From Aaosphaeria pasadenensis (lineage: Eukaryota; Ascomycota; Dothideomycetes; Pleosporales): a stretch of DNA of 64,000 bases. Position 1 is the first letter of the stretch; every line of letters begins with the position of its first letter. Positions 1 to 10,259 of the stretch are shown here, piece by piece. The notes below the pieces were generated by a model. That model ran no database searches, was not told the origin of the DNA, and saw nothing but the letters and a program-made list of their open reading frames with translations. The position numbers and the translations under genes are program-made. The stretch is from NCBI GenBank assembly GCA_022813625.1, contig JAKLMB010000034.1:248001-312000 (forward strand), given 5' to 3'.

Positions 1-1181
1 TTTTCGATTGCTCTGGCGATGGCTGCTGATGTGGAGGGAGGACTGGGGGTGGAGGTTCTGTATGAAGGGAGGTTTCTACTGTTCGTCTGGAATGCTTGGG
101 AGTTTGTTGCCGTGCTTTCTGGTGTTGCTCGTCTTCGTGTACCTTGGACGGTCTCTGTACTCTTGCCCTTGGGCCCGTTTGGCGAGCATTGACTGCAGAA
201 CAGCGCGGGACTGGATCCCGGGTACAACGACTCGATTCTCTGTAGACGACGTAACAAGTCTTCAGAGTCGATCCGGCCTTCATTCGTAGGTTCCAACATG
301 GCGTGAATCACGCGCAGCACCTCCCCCAGTCGAGCATCCGAAACCCTGGACCCTATCAATACCTTTCGAATACTCTCCGCCATCTGCCAATAAGGAGCAT
401 CGCCATTCGCAACACGTATACCAAGACCAGGATATAGAACAGCCATGATCTCGACAAACACGCAGCCCAGGGAAAACACATCCGTCTTCCTGTTCCTCCG
501 CCCATAGTTCGCCACTTCCGGCGCACAGTACCTCCTCGTAAGTGCCTGCGGCACCCCACTTGTCGTCGTCCTATCCAACCCCGTCGCATCAAGTGAGATC
601 CCAAAGTCCGTGTACATAACCTTACCATCATGCACCAATATGTTCTTCGGCTTGATATCCTTATGCCTAATCGTACTCCGATGGATAAACGCCAACCCAT
701 CCGCAAGACACCCAAACGCACTCCACAAAACCGCCCTCTGGCTCCCCGTGGCGCCTGATCGCGAGTCCTGGATACTCTCTAGGTACTCCTGAAGATCGCC
801 CCCGTCCGCGACGGGATGCAACAGCATGCCTAGCTCACGCCCCCCGCTGCCCGAATACGTGCCATAAAGCTGGACCATGTGCGGGTGGGATCTCATGCGC
901 TTGGTGATGGCGATTTCATTGTGCACGGCTGCGCTCCATGAGGCGACGTCTTTGCCGTTGTAGCGCTTGAAGAGCTTGCGTGCGAAGGTGCGGCCGGTCG
1001 TCGGGTCGGACACGATGTCCACGCTGGCGCTGCCGCCGTGGCCAAGGTGCCCGTGGAAGCGGAGGGAGAGTTGTGAGTTGGGTGGGAGGTCGATGTGTTG
1101 GTTTTCGAGGAGGGTTATGCCAGGGGGTGGGCGTTGGAGGCTTAGGGATTGGAATGCGTTGGTGAGATGATTTTGTGACAT
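1..1181 (-). CDS. Serine/threonine protein kinase, 3' end outside window
   Basis: The minus strand is open from an ATG at 1181 to the window edge (393 codons, no stop), so the C-terminus is missing. Visible kinase landmarks are a glycine-rich loop GHLGHGGSA (residues 44-52), the ATP-anchoring lysine in FARKLF (K69), a helix-C glutamate (about E89), the catalytic loop HKDIKPKN (173-180), TDFG (191-194) and CAPE (219-222). HKD replaces the usual HRD, but the catalytic aspartate, lysine and asparagine are all present, so activity is plausible. After the kinase fold (about residue 300) the sequence becomes Ser/Thr/Pro-rich and looks disordered. No intron is needed. I cannot place it in a named kinase family; such orphan kinases are common in Pezizomycotina. 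The kinase call is firm, the role unknown. Confidence 0.85.
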   Translation of the reverse strand, partial: MSQNHLTNAFQSLSLQRPPPGITLLENQHIDLPPNSQLSLRFHGHLGHGGSASVDIVSDPTTGRTFARKLFKRYNGKDVASWSAAVHNEIAITKRMRSHPHMVQLYGTYSGSGGRELGMLLHPVADGGDLQEYLESIQDSRSGATGSQRAVLWSAFGCLADGLAFIHRSTIRHKDIKPKNILVHDGKVMYTDFGISLDATGLDRTTTSGVPQALTRRYCAPEVANYGRRNRKTDVFSLGCVFVEIMAVLYPGLGIRVANGDAPYWQMAESIRKVLIGSRVSDARLGEVLRVIHAMLEPTNEGRIDSEDLLRRLQRIESLYPGSSPALFCSQCSPNGPKGKSTETVQGTRRRATPESTATNSQAFQTNSRNLPSYRTSTPSPPSTSAAIARAIE

Positions 1182-1992
1182 GATTGCATGAGAATTAGGG
1201 GTCTGTGAAGTATGAGATGGGAGTGATAGTGAAGTGGAAGATGGGATGGATACAGCGGAGTGATGGCTATGATATATCCAGGTACGTATTGTGGTGAAAC
1301 ATGCTGCCTCGTTGTGCCACAGCCTTACAGTACGCTGGAACACAACGTTTACCCGCCTGAAACGAATGAGCAGAGAGATTATTATCGATTCGAATTTATC
1401 AGTTTCATCAACGGGTAGTGTTTTATCTCCATTTTGCATCACCCCTGTCTGTCTGGTACTCGCCATTTACGCGCGCGGTAAAGAAGACATCTAGGCGCTA
1501 TTGAACACTAACGAAGGAACACCTCGGCAGCATACGCAGCAGATCGTAGATATTGTGATGTACCTAAAGATAAATTGAGAATTAATAGAATATTCTTGTT
1601 TCCTTTCTTGTATCTCGACGATCGTGCTCTAAAGACTGTAATCTCAAGCTAGCCCCTGGGAAGACATACATGTCGCTTTATTGAATTTGAACATGGTATA
1701 TGCGTTCATGGGTATATCGCGTAAGTCGAGGTATTTAGATGAATAGAGAGTGCCTCCGTCCGGAATTGAGGTAGCGTTTCTTACCTAATGCACCTGAGGT
1801 GTGCTTGGGTGAAACTTGGACCGTTCGGGTTTTGTTTGTGAGGAAGGATGAGGAGACGTGACATGCATGGGAAAACAAATCGTGGATATATGCGTATCAA
1901 TCCTGTCTGCGTATGTACGGGTTGTCCCATCTATTCAAACATCATGTACAATCATGGTCTATAACTCTCCCTTTATACACAGATATCGATGC
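1182..1992. other. Intergenic, no gene seen
   Basis: About 800 bp between the kinase start and the thymidylate synthase stop. Only short ORFs without recognisable motifs occur. The part nearest 1181 should hold the kinase promoter and the part nearest 1992 the thymidylate synthase 3' UTR. Confidence 0.6.
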
Positions 1993-3051
1993 TCAAACGC
2001 TCATCTTCATGGCAATCGTCTTATGCGGCTCGTACCCCACGATCTCGAAATCCTCAACAGCCCATCCATCGATACTACCCCCAATCTCCCTCTTGATCCT
2101 CAACTCGGGAAAGTCCCTCGGCTCCCTCTCCAACTGCACATTCAAAGCATCGACATGGTCGAGATAGACATGTGCATCGCCCATCGTATGTGTGAACGTC
2201 CCCGGCGTCAGATCGCACACCGAAGCGAGCATATGCGTCAGCAGCGCATAACTCGCGATATTGAACGGCACGCCGAGTCCCATATCGCAACTCCTCTGAT
2301 ATAGAATACTATGTAGCACGCCCCTCCCCCTGTCCTTGCCCTCTTCCGTCCGCACGCCCCGTCCCGCACCGGGGAACGACACGTAGAACTGGGCGAACAT
2401 GTGGCAGGGCGGAAGCGCCATCTTGCTCAGGTCGGCGGGGTTCCACGCGCTGAGGATGATGCGGCGGTCATACGGCTTGTTCTTTAGCTTGTCGATGATC
2501 TCTGCGAGTTGGTCGACGCCTTTGCCCGTGTAGTCTGCGTTAGGGCCCTCATACTCGGCGCCGAAATGTCGCCATTGGAAGCCATAGACGGGGCCGAGTT
2601 CCTGCTCGGCGTAGTGACTGAGACCGACGGAGTCGAGGTACTCGCGGGAGCCGTTGCCGTCCCAGATCTTGATTCCGGCGGCAGCCAAGGGGGCGGCGGA
2701 CGTGGAACCCGCGATGAACCAGAGGAGTTCGGCGATGACGGCGCGGAGGAAGACGCGCTTGGTTGTTAGGAGGGGCAGGATGAGGGTGTTGGGTTCTGAA
2801 GGGGAGGTTGAGGGTTTGGAGAGGGCGAATTTGAGGGGCGTGGGCGCGAAGACGGAGTATGTGCCTGTGCCTGTGCGATCTGGGCGGTGCTCACCATTGG
2901 TGAGGATCTCGCGGATCAGATTGAGGTATTGGTGTTCTTCGTGAGTGGGGTTTGAGGGTTGTGATGGTATTGAGGTTGAGGTCGAGGGTGTGGATTTGGT
3001 GGAGGGTTGTTCAGAGGGGGTTATCACGGGCTCGACCGCTGACGGAGGCAT
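1993..3051 (-). CDS. Thymidylate synthase
   Basis: Single-exon 352-residue protein that methylates dUMP to dTMP using 5,10-methylenetetrahydrofolate, the last step of de novo thymidylate synthesis. The family core is plain: RPDRTGTGT (residues 56-64), the RRIILSAWNP segment (196-205), the nucleophile in ALPPCHMF (Cys216), the phosphate-binding YQRSCDMGLGVPFN stretch and the Asn in FNIASY. About 37 N-terminal residues rich in Ser/Thr/Pro precede the conserved domain, a low-complexity extension. ATG 3051 is the first in-frame start after the promoter and fits the domain. It is divergently transcribed from the coiled-coil gene at 3418; the shared 366 bp promoter contains an ACGCGT box, as expected for an S-phase gene. 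Orthologous to the yeast CDC21/TMP1 function. Confidence 0.96.
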   Translation of the reverse strand: MPPSAVEPVITPSEQPSTKSTPSTSTSIPSQPSNPTHEEHQYLNLIREILTNGEHRPDRTGTGTYSVFAPTPLKFALSKPSTSPSEPNTLILPLLTTKRVFLRAVIAELLWFIAGSTSAAPLAAAGIKIWDGNGSREYLDSVGLSHYAEQELGPVYGFQWRHFGAEYEGPNADYTGKGVDQLAEIIDKLKNKPYDRRIILSAWNPADLSKMALPPCHMFAQFYVSFPGAGRGVRTEEGKDRGRGVLHSILYQRSCDMGLGVPFNIASYALLTHMLASVCDLTPGTFTHTMGDAHVYLDHVDALNVQLEREPRDFPELRIKREIGGSIDGWAVEDFEIVGYEPHKTIAMKMSV

Positions 3052-3417
3052 TTTGTAATTGTGTTGTACTGATTGATTGATCTGTGAAGCCAGGCGAGGG
3101 GTGTTTGTGGTCGTAATGGGAGTCGGAGGGGTGAACGTGAATGTGAATGAATGGACTAATTAATTGACGTCGCGAGAAAACGCGTCGGCGGTTGGGGTTT
3201 CGCGACTGCGGAGTTGGCTTGAATGGCCCGCTGTATTACCCCTTTGATCTGATTGGACAACGGCTGTAGGGCTGGCGGGTCCCTGCATTTTGACCCGGAC
3301 AACGCACTCCAGAGTGCACGCAACTCAAGTCATAATTGCTGCTCTTTATTTACTCACTGCTTCACCTACTGAGTTTCGTACTTATTGGCAAAAAACACAT
3401 TATTTATATCTGTCAGG
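3052..3417. promoter_or_regulatory. Divergent promoter, thymidylate synthase / HAUS3-like gene
   Basis: A 366 bp gap separates the two divergent start codons. It contains ACGCGT, a perfect MluI cell-cycle box (MCB), at 3180-3185, with GTCGCGAG just before it. MBF (Swi6/Mbp1-type) acts on such boxes at thymidylate synthase and other S-phase genes in yeasts. That the box works here, or on both genes, is inference. Confidence 0.55.
3180..3185. promoter_or_regulatory. MCB element ACGCGT
   Basis: Exact palindromic ACGCGT about 130 bp upstream of the thymidylate synthase ATG and 235 bp upstream of the divergent gene. The match to the MBF consensus is exact; function is inferred from the known regulation of thymidylate synthase genes in yeasts. 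Confidence 0.5.
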
Positions 3418-5118
3418 ATGTCCGAGGAGGCGGCTGCGCATCACTTGTTGAATGTGCTAGAAGAGAGGGAATTGAGTGTGGATCTGGACAAAGTGCTCGC
3501 TGCATTTGAGGATGAAAACACGAAGAAAGAGGCGGCTGCATGGGTTAATGAATATCTGAACGAAGAGACTCTATTAACACGCGAGGAACTTGAAGTGTAA
3601 TGTGCTATACCCAGCCGTATCCCTTCATACCTAACATCATACAGTTACAAGTTCATGGAAAAGAAGGGACTCATTTCTCGGCACAATCTTGACAACGCCC
3701 CCATCCGACCACTTTTGGACCATGAACTATCTTCTGCAATCGAATCCCTGGAGACCTCAACCGCTGCCATTGAAGAGCAATGCAAAGTGCTCGAGGCCCA
3801 GGCTTCCGCTCTGAAGGCGCTTCGAGCCATGGGAAAGCCAAACATGAAGGTCGAGCATGCCCGGAACGAGCGGCGGAGAAAGGAGCAACAGGAGAAAGCG
3901 AGACTAGACATCACCGTATGTATCTCACATCTCCCATGTATTCGTAATTTTAACTGTTGTTTTAGATTGAGGACGTGGTCACGAGCATCAACGAACAGCT
4001 CGGCGATGCACAACGAGACGTTGAAACGGAGAAGTCAGCGCTGGATTCGTTCCTCGTAGAAAGGCTTTCTTCCGACGACAAAATCCTGACCGCTCTGCCT
4101 GGGATCGTATCCAAGATTATGGCGGAGCCAGAGGTCGATGAGAACGAAAAGTTCGTCGACCAATGGTGTAAAGCAATAGTGTCGTTTCGGACGGCAGAGA
4201 TCAAAGCTAGAGTCGACATCGCCTACATGGAGGGCTTGAAGACTTTCTCCGAGGCTGATGTGCCCGAGATGTCCGATGAGGAAGCGCGTGAACAGAAGAC
4301 TGCACTGCAGGCTGAGTTGGAGACCCTCCACTCGGAGGTGGCCTCCGTCGCGGAGATGGTGGTCGAACATGATCTGAGGAAGCCGATCATGGACGGCATA
4401 GAGCGAAGAGACCGTGATCAGAAGGAAGCAAGAGCTGCCTGGCTAGACTATGTAGGTTCACAATGCATGATATACCCACGAGTGCTAACTGTCATAGGTA
4501 TTGTCGACACTAGACTTCATGGCGAAACGATTGGACATAGTTTCGAACCGCGCGAAGGATGTGCATGAATTCCAGCATGCATTTGCACTTGTGCGCGAGG
4601 AGGCCGCAAAGCGAATGCCAGAACCAATCGCAGAGACTCCAAAAGCGTCAAGAAAGCGCACAATCTCACGGCCGTCGCTAGACTTTACACCAGCAGTGAA
4701 ATTCAAGCCAGCAAAGAATCTCGACTTACCACCGTCTGTTCAAGATGCCCTACGTCATGCTGGGGTGTCATTCAGCCAGGACTCGCTCGAGGAACTCCAG
4801 GAGTCACTTTCTAGAACACTGATCGAGCGACAAGAAAAGCTTGCCCAGCACTACGAATCTGCCACCGTGACTGCGCACGACAAATTGGCCGAGAGGTTCG
4901 ATAAGGCGGACGCTGAGCTAAGGGATATTCTCGACGCGGTGTACGCAGACACGAAGTTTAAGACAGTAAGGCTGACAGATGCGCAATTGGAGGCCGAAAT
5001 GAAGACTCTAGAGGAACAGTTGGAAGAGGGAGAACAGAAATTATTGGTTGCAGAGACAGAGAGCTTGTCTATGGAAGATCCCAAGGTCAAGGCCTTTGTG
5101 GAAAAGTACGCGCGTTGA
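3418..5118 (+). CDS. Coiled-coil protein, probable augmin subunit HAUS3-like
   Basis: Four exons: 3418-3596, 3645-3915, 3966-4451, 4498-5118 (518 aa). Reading phase is kept at each join and donors are GTAATG, GTATGT and GTAGGT. The N-terminal 60-70 residues (VDLDKVLAAFEDE, AAWVNEYLNEETLLTREEL) resemble the HAUS3 N-terminal region, where a short helical domain with a W-N-x-x-L pattern precedes a long coiled coil. The rest is strongly helical and charged, with heptad-like stretches at about residues 85-175, 260-330 and 400-500. In the known complex HAUS3 pairs with HAUS5 and helps augmin recruit gamma-tubulin to spindle microtubules. The assignment rests on pattern memory only; other spindle or kinetochore coiled-coil proteins are possible. 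It shares a promoter with thymidylate synthase, which fits a cell-cycle role. An upstream TTG at 3385 in the same frame is not used as start. Confidence 0.75.
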
Positions 5119-5596
5119 GCCCATGAGCCAATATGCTGGGATTTCCACATTCCTCAGTCCACATGTGTATATATTGAGAATGTCCACCCCCAAAATAAAG
5201 CTCAAACTCCGAACAGGTACAATGACTTATTTGAATCACTGATTATACTCGTCGCTGTGATGATGATGGACTCTCTGTGTTTGTTTATTTACTCTCATCG
5301 ATCCCATGCAGCCGAGGCTGGCCGGTTTTGTATGGGATTTGCCCAATCGGGTTTAGCGGTCACCCCAGCCTCCTGAAGCTTCAGAGCTGAATTGACAACA
5401 CAGCTCAACCTCGCACCCACAACACTTCCACCTCCACCTCCAGCGCCCCTCACAGTGCGCGGGATGCTTCCTCATCGCATCCACCCCTTCAAAACACTCA
5501 AAGGCACCTAATTGAGGCCTCTCGATTCCCGCCTAATCCGCCCGTTCGGCCCCGTCGCCGTCCGTCAACAATAACAACAACAACACCAACCTCGTC
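5119..5596. other. Intergenic / promoter of the charged-repeat protein
   Basis: No gene. The second half is pyrimidine-rich (runs of CCACCTCCA type) and ends in an AACAACAACA leader just before the ATG at 5597, typical of a well-expressed fungal 5' UTR. Confidence 0.5.
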
Positions 5597-6971
5597 ATGG
5601 CCAAGGGTGCTCTCATCAGCGCTGGTGCCGCTGCGACTGCCATCGGCGCCACCTACAAACTCGGCGAGTTCCTCTACAAGGCCAAACGTCTAAAGGATGT
5701 CGGTCCAGCCAACGCCGTCTACGTCCGCCTCATCAAGCGCGTTCGCGCCGATCTCGACGAAGTTAAGCGCCTCCTGACCGTCGAGGAGGTCAAGGAAGCC
5801 CTCGCCGCCAACCCGGGCAAAGCGAAATGGGTCTTCGGAGCCATGCGTGACGTCCGCGGTGCCCTGGAGAACATTGCGCCCTACACTGAGCGTGTGTCCA
5901 GCGACGTCGACGATGGCCGCCGCGTCGGTATACGACACAGGGTTTACTGGCTCCTCAGCGAGAAGGAAAAGTTGGAGAACCGCGAGAAGGAGCTCAACTT
6001 CGCCCATGCAAGCTTGAACGAGGTCATCGGATACCTAGGACCACTCGAGCCGAACAGCGCCGCCAAGCAGCAGGCCCAACCTGCCCGACAGCCTCAGACT
6101 CAGACCCACGAGACTCACAACACCAAGATCGACGTCGACATCCGCCGCGACGCGCCCGAGCGCCATGTAGACGAGAGGAATGTCTACATCGAGAGGCACG
6201 AACACGGTCCCAGGAGGGTTGAGGAGCGCGAGGTCTGGGTCGAACATGGCCGCGACCCTCGCCGAGTCGTAGAGGAGCGCGAGACTTGGGTCGAGCACGA
6301 ACACGGCCCCCGTCACCACGATGAGCGTCATATCCACTACGACTCCCGCGGCCGCCCCCAGCAGTACGACGAGCGCGAGTACATTGAGCACCATGACAGC
6401 CGCTACGATGACCGCCCTCACGATCCCCGTCATGGTGGACGTGTAGACGAGCGCCATCTCCACATTGAGCGCGACCCTCGCGATGACCGTCATGTTGAGG
6501 CTCGTTTCGAGCAGCGTGGCCCCAACTACTACGAGGAGAAGCGATATGAGCAGCGTGGCCGCATGGACCCCGGACTCGGACGTCGTCCCGAGTCCTTTGA
6601 GGACCGTGTCCCAGAGCGCGAGACCTGGATGCAGAGCGAGCCACGAAGGTCCCCTTACGGTCAGTATGCGGAATATGGTGCGCCCCAACCCATCGGAGCT
6701 GCCGAGTATCGGCGTAGGTTTGACGGCGATCCTGGATTCGGAGATGAAATTGTGCTGAATCCCCAACCAGTGCCTCCCATGGATCACGGTTATCACAGAG
6801 AGGTGGGAATCATGAAGTAATTTCATCATTGTGAACCCCGGCTGACTTTTTGATATTCAGGAATGGATTGAGCAGCGTGAGAACTACGGTTATGACGAAT
6901 ACGGCAACAAGCTTCCCGAGCAGACTGTAGGCACGAGGTACCCCCAGTATCCTCCTCGCAGCCGCTTCTGA
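5597..6971 (+). CDS. Unknown protein with charged Arg/Glu/His repeat region
   Basis: Two exons, 5597-6802 and 6861-6971 (438 aa); reading through the intron would end at 6820. The join gives ...HRE/EWIEQRENYGYDEYG. Residues 1-20 are small and hydrophobic (Ala/Gly-rich), possibly a weak membrane or targeting segment. Residues 20-155 form a compact helical region (KRVRADLDEVKRLLTVEEVK, NPGKAKWVFGAMRDVRGALE). Residues 160-350 are an extremely charged, Arg/Glu/Asp/His-rich array built from degenerate units such as VEEREVWVEH and VDERHLHIERD, predicted to be disordered or a single extended helix. The tail is Pro/Tyr-rich. Strong C/G bias in third positions suggests high expression. I do not recognise the family; similar proteins are annotated as hypothetical in many Pezizomycotina. 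Confidence 0.8.
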
Positions 6972-7755
6972 TCGGGCAAGCCAAACCCTCCCCCAAAATG
7001 ACCAGGTTCCCTCTTTTCATGTCTCGCGCGTAATGCTGGATCCCGACTTCATGTAAATGGTGGTTTGGATCAGTCTCTGTTGAATAGGTTCCTTTGTGTG
7101 GATTTGCCCGTTCGAATATGTTGTTGTATATGCAATTTGTGGCCTCCCGTTTCCGGTACGAATATCTAGCTGTTTGTATGTGTTGGGCCGTAGTTTGGAA
7201 CGATGAATATTGGCGATTCTTTCTTGTCTTAATCTCCTCTTCTATTCCGACGTGCTTATAATTACCATGTGATCATCCTGCGCAACTACCTGAATATGCG
7301 GTGTGCGAGAGGCAATTACGTTCACCACATGGGTAGGTATTGACCGGGCGACACTTCTGTCTCAGTTGCAGCTTGGTTTGTTCATCCTCCCTTACTAGCG
7401 GCCATCGCTCTTCCACGTCACTTTCATCTCCAACAAAGTACAGTATATGCTTCGTCTATCGTTATACGATTATTACCAATACGTTATTGTCGTCCGTTAC
7501 CCATAGCTCACTCGCTCTTCCTATCGCTCGACCTCGTCACCATAAGCCCCTTGTACAGTCCGATCCGCATCCGAGTGTCTCCGGACTTGTTTCGAAACGT
7601 CCTACCATTGCTCAGACTGCATCTGGGATTTCTCGCAGTCGCTGGCTCCACACGTTCTTTGAGCAGCCCATTCCCAAACCTCTTAGTACCTTGAAGGGCT
7701 CCAAGCCGAGATGTGTTACTTCCTTTTGTGGCAGCTGTTCAAGATTCCGACCATC
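6972..7755. other. Intergenic, no firm gene
   Basis: Contains the 3' end of the preceding gene and a 139-codon open frame (from 7340, TTG start) with no protein-like signature. It may include the 5' UTR or a missed first exon of the next gene, as an in-frame stretch reopens after a possible CTTAG acceptor at 7682-7686. Confidence 0.4.
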
Positions 7756-9153
7756 ATGAGAATACTCGGCGTCTGCTGCGTAAGTCTCTGGACCAACTGC
7801 ATCCGTGATCCAGCGATCGCTCTATGGCACAAGATGGTGAAACTCAACAGCTGGGCACTCGGCGGCGGAGCAATCAAAAAAGCCATCGTACGTATGTTGC
7901 CGTCTTTGATTCTTGCGATCTCATTTGCCGTCGTCGGCGATGTCTATGAGCGAAGTTCATCCAAGATTCCCAAGTCGTTTCGCTGTCTGGGCGCTAGGGA
8001 AAGCATATTTTACATGGAGAGGCCGCTATCCATCATGGCCCCGCTTGGAATCGCTGGCCAGGATCCTATGATGACGTTCGAACGGCCACTCTTCTACTTG
8101 TAAGTCGCTTCCTTGTGTTAATTCGAGTTCATCTGATAACAAGTCATAGTCCGACGTACGTATCTAGTGTCGCTGGTCCGCTTGCACTTGTCGTGCTACA
8201 TCTTCTCAACGTAACATTCCACGTGTTCCGTTTTCGCTGGATTGGCTCATTTATCGTTTGCTCTACTCAAATAGCAATCTGCCTAGCGTGTCTCGCCATG
8301 GACTAGGCTACCAGGCCTGATGAACGGAGGCATCGATATACGGATTGGCCGATCTGTCGTTCCGCAGATTGGGATGAGCTGCATTCGCAGAACATACTAC
8401 GAACCACATGCTTGGTATTACGAATTGGCACTGGCTGGCCGTATGCCCTTCTGTAAGTTGACTCTTTCTATAATTCAATATTCGGGCCATGGCGTCGACG
8501 TTCTGACAGCTAGCAGGACTTTAGCGTACATGCACAAGTGCAAGGCTTTATGTCGCGAAATTAGATGGCAGAGGATGAGCCACGATCGCGGACAGGAGTT
8601 GAGGACTATGATCGCCCAGTCACCTCATGGCCTTCCAGAGAATCCCATCCCGTCGGTGACCCCGCGAAACAGCTTCGACGAAGATCGAGGCGGTAGCTCT
8701 GCTCAAGGGGGCAGCTCTGCTCAAGGCGGCAGCTCTGCTCGAGGGGGCACCGTCATAGATGGAGATGGAAGTTCTGTTCTCAACGGCACCACAGAACCAG
8801 GTAGTAGCTCTGTACCAAAGAGCACCAGCATGGAAGCAAGCAAGGGCTCTGTACCAAGGAGCGCCATCATGGAACCAGGCAGCAGCTCTAAACCAAAGAG
8901 CGTCCGTTTCGCGGACCGTAACGCCCCCGCGTTGATGCCACCGGCAGCTCATCTTGGTGCCACCGTGCATAGGCACCATCTGCCCAGTATAGCACAGGTG
9001 ATGTCCGGAGGTCCCTCCGAGCAGGCGGAGGATTCCGAAGCGGCAGAGGATCCCAAGCCAGCGAATCATCTCGAGGCAGCGGAAGATCCTGAGGCGGTGG
9101 AGGATCCCGAAGTTGGTGGAGGTGGAATTCCAAGTCATAATTTTGGGCAATAA
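7756..9153 (+). CDS. Putative membrane protein with GGSSAQ and EDPEA repeats
   Basis: Tentative model with exons 7756-8099, 8150-8255, 8307-8452 and 8517-9153 (410 aa, frame kept). The first intron (GTAAGT...CATAG) and third (GTAAGT...TAGCAG) look good; the second uses a weak GTTTGC donor and is uncertain. The N-terminal half has hydrophobic stretches (LPSLILAISFAVVGDV, GPLALVVLHLLNVTF) consistent with two or three membrane segments. The C-terminal half is low-complexity: three tandem GGSSAQ-type units, Ser/Pro-rich spacers with repeated GSSS(V/K)PKS, and an acidic tail with repeated AEDPE motifs. An alternative reading starts a separate ORF at 8320. I do not recognise a family; it may be lineage-specific. 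Existence of a gene is likely, boundaries are not certain. Confidence 0.4.
8689..8742 (+). repeat. Three tandem 18-bp units (GGSSAQ-type)
   Basis: Units at 8689-8706, 8707-8724 and 8725-8742 differ at only a few bases and encode GGSSAQ, GGSSAQ, GGSSAR within the putative membrane protein. In-frame 18-bp periodicity supports that this frame is translated. Confidence 0.85.
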
Positions 9154-10259
9154 ATCTCTCGAAAACAGTGGTAACGCAAAATGAGTCGGCATTGCCAGTA
9201 GTTATGGAGAATCTTGCAACTAGCAGACGCAACAGTGCACAGTGAGTTTATTTGGTACATAGTAGAGTTTCATTCGGGTTGAGGTGTTTTATCTTCACTA
9301 TCCTGACGCTTGGAAGTCCGATGAGTTTCCACTGGTAGCATCCAAGATGCTGGTGTGCCCTGGCTTATCAAATGTACATAGCGCTGGTTGGGAATTGAAT
9401 AATTATCACGACGAAGTTGCAACAAATCACACTAGGATAGGAATATGTTAACTTCCGTGATATCTTTCAATGAGAAGAGCTTTGGTTGAAGCCCCTAGAT
9501 AAACTATGCATGCTGCCATCCCATTGATTAGTATAGTAGCGTTCATTTCCCAGCACGATGTAAACCATCAAACCCAGCATTCCATGGCATCCAGATGAAG
9601 ATGACTCGTCAGAGAAAACGGAAAGTGTGGCTACTAAATGTGCTCTGGTCATGGGAAACATACATTGAATTTATTTTGGCAGGATTGATGGTGTCTTAAC
9701 TCATCTGATTTCTGTTTCACGCATGGATTGATAGATTGGTATAGCGAACCTGGGTTTTCCTCTCTTTTATTTAGGATTGTGTGGGGGTTAGATATCGTGG
9801 AAATCTGTAGTTCAAAGAAAATGAGATTAAACCCAGGTCACTGGTATACCTTTATGGGGATGTTTATAGATCCGTCAAGTGCTTGTACTGCTAGCTAGTT
9901 TCTTGTTTCGAATATTTAATTTATTCCTCTTTTAAGAATCATAGTTGATTTGTGTGTAGAGGAATTTGCTGTAAAGCATGGTAGATTAAAAGAAATGATG
10001 TAAAGCATATTCAATCGGAATAAAATGGGTCGATGTGAGCAATAAATAAAGTTTGTTTATTTACAGGCATTTATAACAGATGCTATGATGTTTACAGATC
10101 ATTTAGTAGGCAATAAGGGAGTTTTCATCGTGTTTGGTATAAATCTACATGTAATTGTCTTGGAAAGACATTTGAAAGCCTGATATCTGCCATCGTTTCA
10201 CTCCTCCAGAAAGAACACACAAGCACACACACACACTGGATGATATCCATGCGCAGTAT
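9154..10259. other. AT-rich intergenic stretch
   Basis: About 1.1 kb, AT-rich especially after 9700, with no ORF that looks like protein. A short CA/CAC microsatellite lies at about 10209-10236, just downstream of the next (minus-strand) gene's stop. Confidence 0.55.

Noticed and set aside
6024..6829. Long antisense ORFs (206 and 264 codons) opposite the charged-repeat gene
   Set aside because: They mirror the codon-biased Arg/Glu-rich repeat; low-complexity composition and no promoter or motif support.
7340..7759. 139-codon ORF upstream of the putative membrane protein
   Set aside because: Starts at TTG, Ser/Thr/Pro-rich without motif, not joinable with confidence; left as unassigned.
10209..10236. 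CACACA microsatellite as possible regulatory or CRISPR-like repeat
   Set aside because: Simple dinucleotide-type repeat without spacers; ordinary in fungal intergenic DNA.
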